Source: Ilumatobacteraceae bacterium (GTDB lineage Bacteria > Actinomycetota > Acidimicrobiia > Acidimicrobiales > Ilumatobacteraceae). From it: a DNA stretch of 6,852 nucleotides. Positions 5,072-6,852 of the stretch are shown piece by piece (position 1 is the stretch's first letter; each line of letters begins with the position of its first letter). The stretch covers positions 1-6,852 of the forward strand of contig SKFX01000047.1 in NCBI GenBank assembly GCA_007117775.1. The letters run 5' to 3'. The notes beneath the pieces were generated by a model, which saw nothing but the letters and a program-made list of their open reading frames with translations, had not been told where the DNA came from and did not search any database. The position numbers were made by a program, and so were the translations under genes.

Positions 5072-6852
5072 GCGCGGGCTCCTTCGATACGCGACCGGAT
5101 GAAGTTCTCAGTTTCGGGATCTTCGAAATACATCGTGCAGCTGCGCATGCCCCGGGTGAGCAGCACCCGATAGGTCTGGGCGACGAGACGCCTGAACCGT
5201 TCGGGATGTTTGGCGAGTCCTCGCCGCGCTGCGGTGTCCTTGTTGTGCTCGGGTTGCAGCACCCAGCCCTCTCGGGCACGCCACACCAAGTCCCGACCCC
5301 AGATCACACCCACATGCTCGAACTCGAAGCCCTGAGCGGTGTAGACACATCCGACCTGGTTCAACCCACCCGGATCGGTAGCCCAGAAATGCGAGGCAGG
5401 GATTCCCTCGGCGAGGCGACCGGCGTCTGGTCGGGCATTCCACGCCATGGCCCAGTCCCCGATGACCACATCATCGACGAGTGTGCCATCGGGGTTCGGA
5501 TCACTCCACGGCCAGCAGTACCCCGCCACCACACGCGCGGACTCACCCGCCTGTGATTTGGCGAGGATCGACGATGACAGCTCCTCGGGTGAGTCGACGA
5601 TCTCGACGATGAACGGATCATCGGCCTGCCACAGCACATGATTGGTTCGTTCGAGTTCGAGTGTGTTGTCGACCCAGCGGATGAACGCATCGGATCCGTT
5701 GCAGCGGAACTGGGCCTCGAGTTGGTGTTCGACCAGGTCGGCGCCGAGTGCTGCTGCGGTCTCGGTGATCAGGCCGACCGAGCCGGTCTCACCGGAGCGC
5801 ACCACTTGGCGGTCATCGATGAAAAAGACCGAGACCTTGGCAGCGGTGATGAGTTCTTCGATCTGAGGCCGTTCAGAGCGATCGGCCTTGCGGGTGAAGC
5901 GGGTATTCGATGACTCGCGGATCCGATGGGCCTCATCGGCCACGAGCAGGTCGACGAGGCCGGCTTCGGCCTGGGTGAAGTTGTTGAAATACCTGAACAT
6001 CTCGCCTGCTCGTCGCCCGACGGTCTTGCGAAGGGTCTCGGTGAAGGCCTTGGAACCCGTGGCGTGCAACGCCACATATCCCTGACGGGCGAGTTCGGCC
6101 ATGACATGCACTGCGATGAGGCTCTTGCCGGTCCCCGGTCCGCCCCGGACCACCACCACCGAGGGTCGATCCGAGAGCTGACGGGACCGCACCCGCGCGA
6201 TGATCTCATTGGCGGCCACCCGCTGTTCATCGAGCAGGGTGAAGGTGGGCTCGGCCTCGATCATGTCGGCAACATGGCGCATCAGACGCGGATGGGGCCG
6301 GAACCGTCCGGTCACCACCGCCTCGAGTGCGTCGCCACCGGAGCCTCCACCGACGGTGTGGTCGAGGAAGCCAGCGAGGTCACCAGCGCCTTCGGCCACG
6401 AACGCCGGAGTGGCAGCCACCAGTTCGGCGAACGCGTCATCGAAGATCGCCTGGGCGTCGGACTGCGCGAGGTTGTGGAGATAGCTGCACGACTGCAATG
6501 CCACCTCGAGATCCGAGAACGTCGTATGGGTGTCGAGCAGATACCGCCGATAGTCAGCAGCCTGACGCGACGGGTGCAGCACGTTGCGGAGACCTCCGCC
6601 CACCCACGTCTCGACGCATTCGGGCACATGACTCGGAGCCACCGAGTCCCATTGCTTGAGCTCCACGATCACCGCCGAGTTGTCACCGGTGGGTCGATCG
6701 ACCCCGGTCACCATCACATCGAGACGCTTGGAGGTGAGCGGCAACTGGTACTCGACGATCACCCCCTGATCACGCAGATCAGCGATATCGAGGACCCGGG
6801 CGAAGCGCGATAGCGAGTTCTGCCACGACCGGACCTCGCTCTCGGCAGGCCG
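5068..6852 (-). CDS. DUF2075 ATPase/helicase-like protein with N-terminal nuclease-like domain, 5' end missing
   Basis: The frame is open from the right edge to the stop at 5068-5070, giving 594 codons. Residue 1 below is the first codon at the edge. The GTG at 6760-6762 is in frame but is not the start, because the 30 codons before it (including SEVRSW and RVLDIADL) read as family sequence. Residues about 30-105 resemble a PD-(D/E)XK nuclease of RecB type: D45 in KRLDVMVTG, E64-x-K66 in VIVELKQW, and Q97-x-x-x-Y101 in SRQAADYRRY. Residues about 200-590 are a DUF2075 P-loop motor related to superfamily 1: Walker A GGPGTGKS at 237-244, Walker B LLVADEAH at 302-309, FFIDDRQVVR at 343-352, QFRC at 381-384, YTAQGFEFE at 504-512, and YRVLLTRG at 561-568 (motif VI-like). 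It is cytoplasmic, with no membrane segments. Its stop overlaps the MazG-like start. DNA or RNA substrate and cellular role are unknown. Confidence 0.9.
   Translation of the reverse strand, partial: RPAESEVRSWQNSLSRFARVLDIADLRDQGVIVEYQLPLTSKRLDVMVTGVDRPTGDNSAVIVELKQWDSVAPSHVPECVETWVGGGLRNVLHPSRQAADYRRYLLDTHTTFSDLEVALQSCSYLHNLAQSDAQAIFDDAFAELVAATPAFVAEGAGDLAGFLDHTVGGGSGGDALEAVVTGRFRPHPRLMRHVADMIEAEPTFTLLDEQRVAANEIIARVRSRQLSDRPSVVVVRGGPGTGKSLIAVHVMAELARQGYVALHATGSKAFTETLRKTVGRRAGEMFRYFNNFTQAEAGLVDLLVADEAHRIRESSNTRFTRKADRSERPQIEELITAAKVSVFFIDDRQVVRSGETGSVGLITETAAALGADLVEHQLEAQFRCNGSDAFIRWVDNTLELERTNHVLWQADDPFIVEIVDSPEELSSSILAKSQAGESARVVAGYCWPWSDPNPDGTLVDDVVIGDWAMAWNARPDAGRLAEGIPASHFWATDPGGLNQVGCVYTAQGFEFEHVGVIWGRDLVWRAREGWVLQPEHNKDTAARRGLAKHPERFRRLVAQTYRVLLTRGMRSCTMYFEDPETENFIRSRIEGARA
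5079..5084 (-). promoter_or_regulatory. Strong ribosome binding site for the MazG-like gene
   Basis: AAGGAG on the minus strand lies 7 nt before the ATG at 5069-5071, inside the last codons of the upstream DUF2075 gene. It is the best Shine-Dalgarno in the window and fixes the MazG-like start. It suggests the small enzyme can be made efficiently in addition to coupled translation. Confidence 0.8.

Noticed and set aside
4220..5173. A 317-codon open frame on the + strand
   Set aside because: It crosses the regulator, the spacer and the MazG-like gene in antisense and has no family features.
6760..6762. GTG as the start of the DUF2075 gene
   Set aside because: The frame continues to the window edge with family-like sequence upstream, and the nuclease-like domain would be truncated; the real start is outside the window.
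5926..6813. A 295-codon open frame on the + strand
   Set aside because: Antisense to the DUF2075 gene, whose helicase motifs fix the true frame.
1..6852. CRISPR array, tRNA, rRNA, transposase or integrase
   Set aside because: No regularly spaced repeats, no cloverleaf-like sequence and no mobile-element protein motifs were seen on either strand.

Overview
The window is GC-rich (roughly 60-65% by eye) and densely coded, with several overlapping or near-touching genes and weak Shine-Dalgarno sites. That style, the kind of acyl-CoA ligase, and the presence of an EngB GTPase suggest a high-GC actinobacterial-type genome. My best guess is an Acidimicrobiia/Ilumatobacter-like lineage, but no marker in the window proves it. 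I see no rRNA, tRNA, CRISPR array, insertion sequence or integrase.

Layout. (i) Bases 1-1777 are a leftward block: a two-helix membrane miniprotein, then the ribosome-assembly GTPase EngB/YsxC, then a fatty-acyl-CoA ligase whose second half lies beyond the left edge. (ii) Bases 1808-3725 are a rightward pair starting only 30 bp from the leftward block: a VOC (glyoxalase/dioxygenase fold) protein whose end overlaps the start of an MgtE magnesium channel/transporter by 35 bp. (iii) Bases 3751-6852 are a second leftward block, convergent with mgtE. Read in transcription order it holds a large DUF2075 ATPase/helicase-like protein with an N-terminal PD-(D/E)XK nuclease-like domain (start beyond the right edge), a MazG/RS21-C6-type nucleotide pyrophosphohydrolase overlapping it by ATGA, a 166-bp spacer with a strong stem-loop and small palindromes, and a GAF plus OmpR/PhoB-type winged-helix regulator with no receiver domain.

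Blocks (i) and (ii) look like ordinary housekeeping and metabolic genes. The most interesting part is block (iii). A putative nuclease-helicase translationally coupled to a dCTPase-like house-cleaning enzyme could act in nucleic-acid surveillance, DNA damage response or phage defence. The sensor-type regulator downstream may belong to the same locus or may only be a neighbour behind a terminator. The defence reading is inference; the enzyme families are read directly from motifs.
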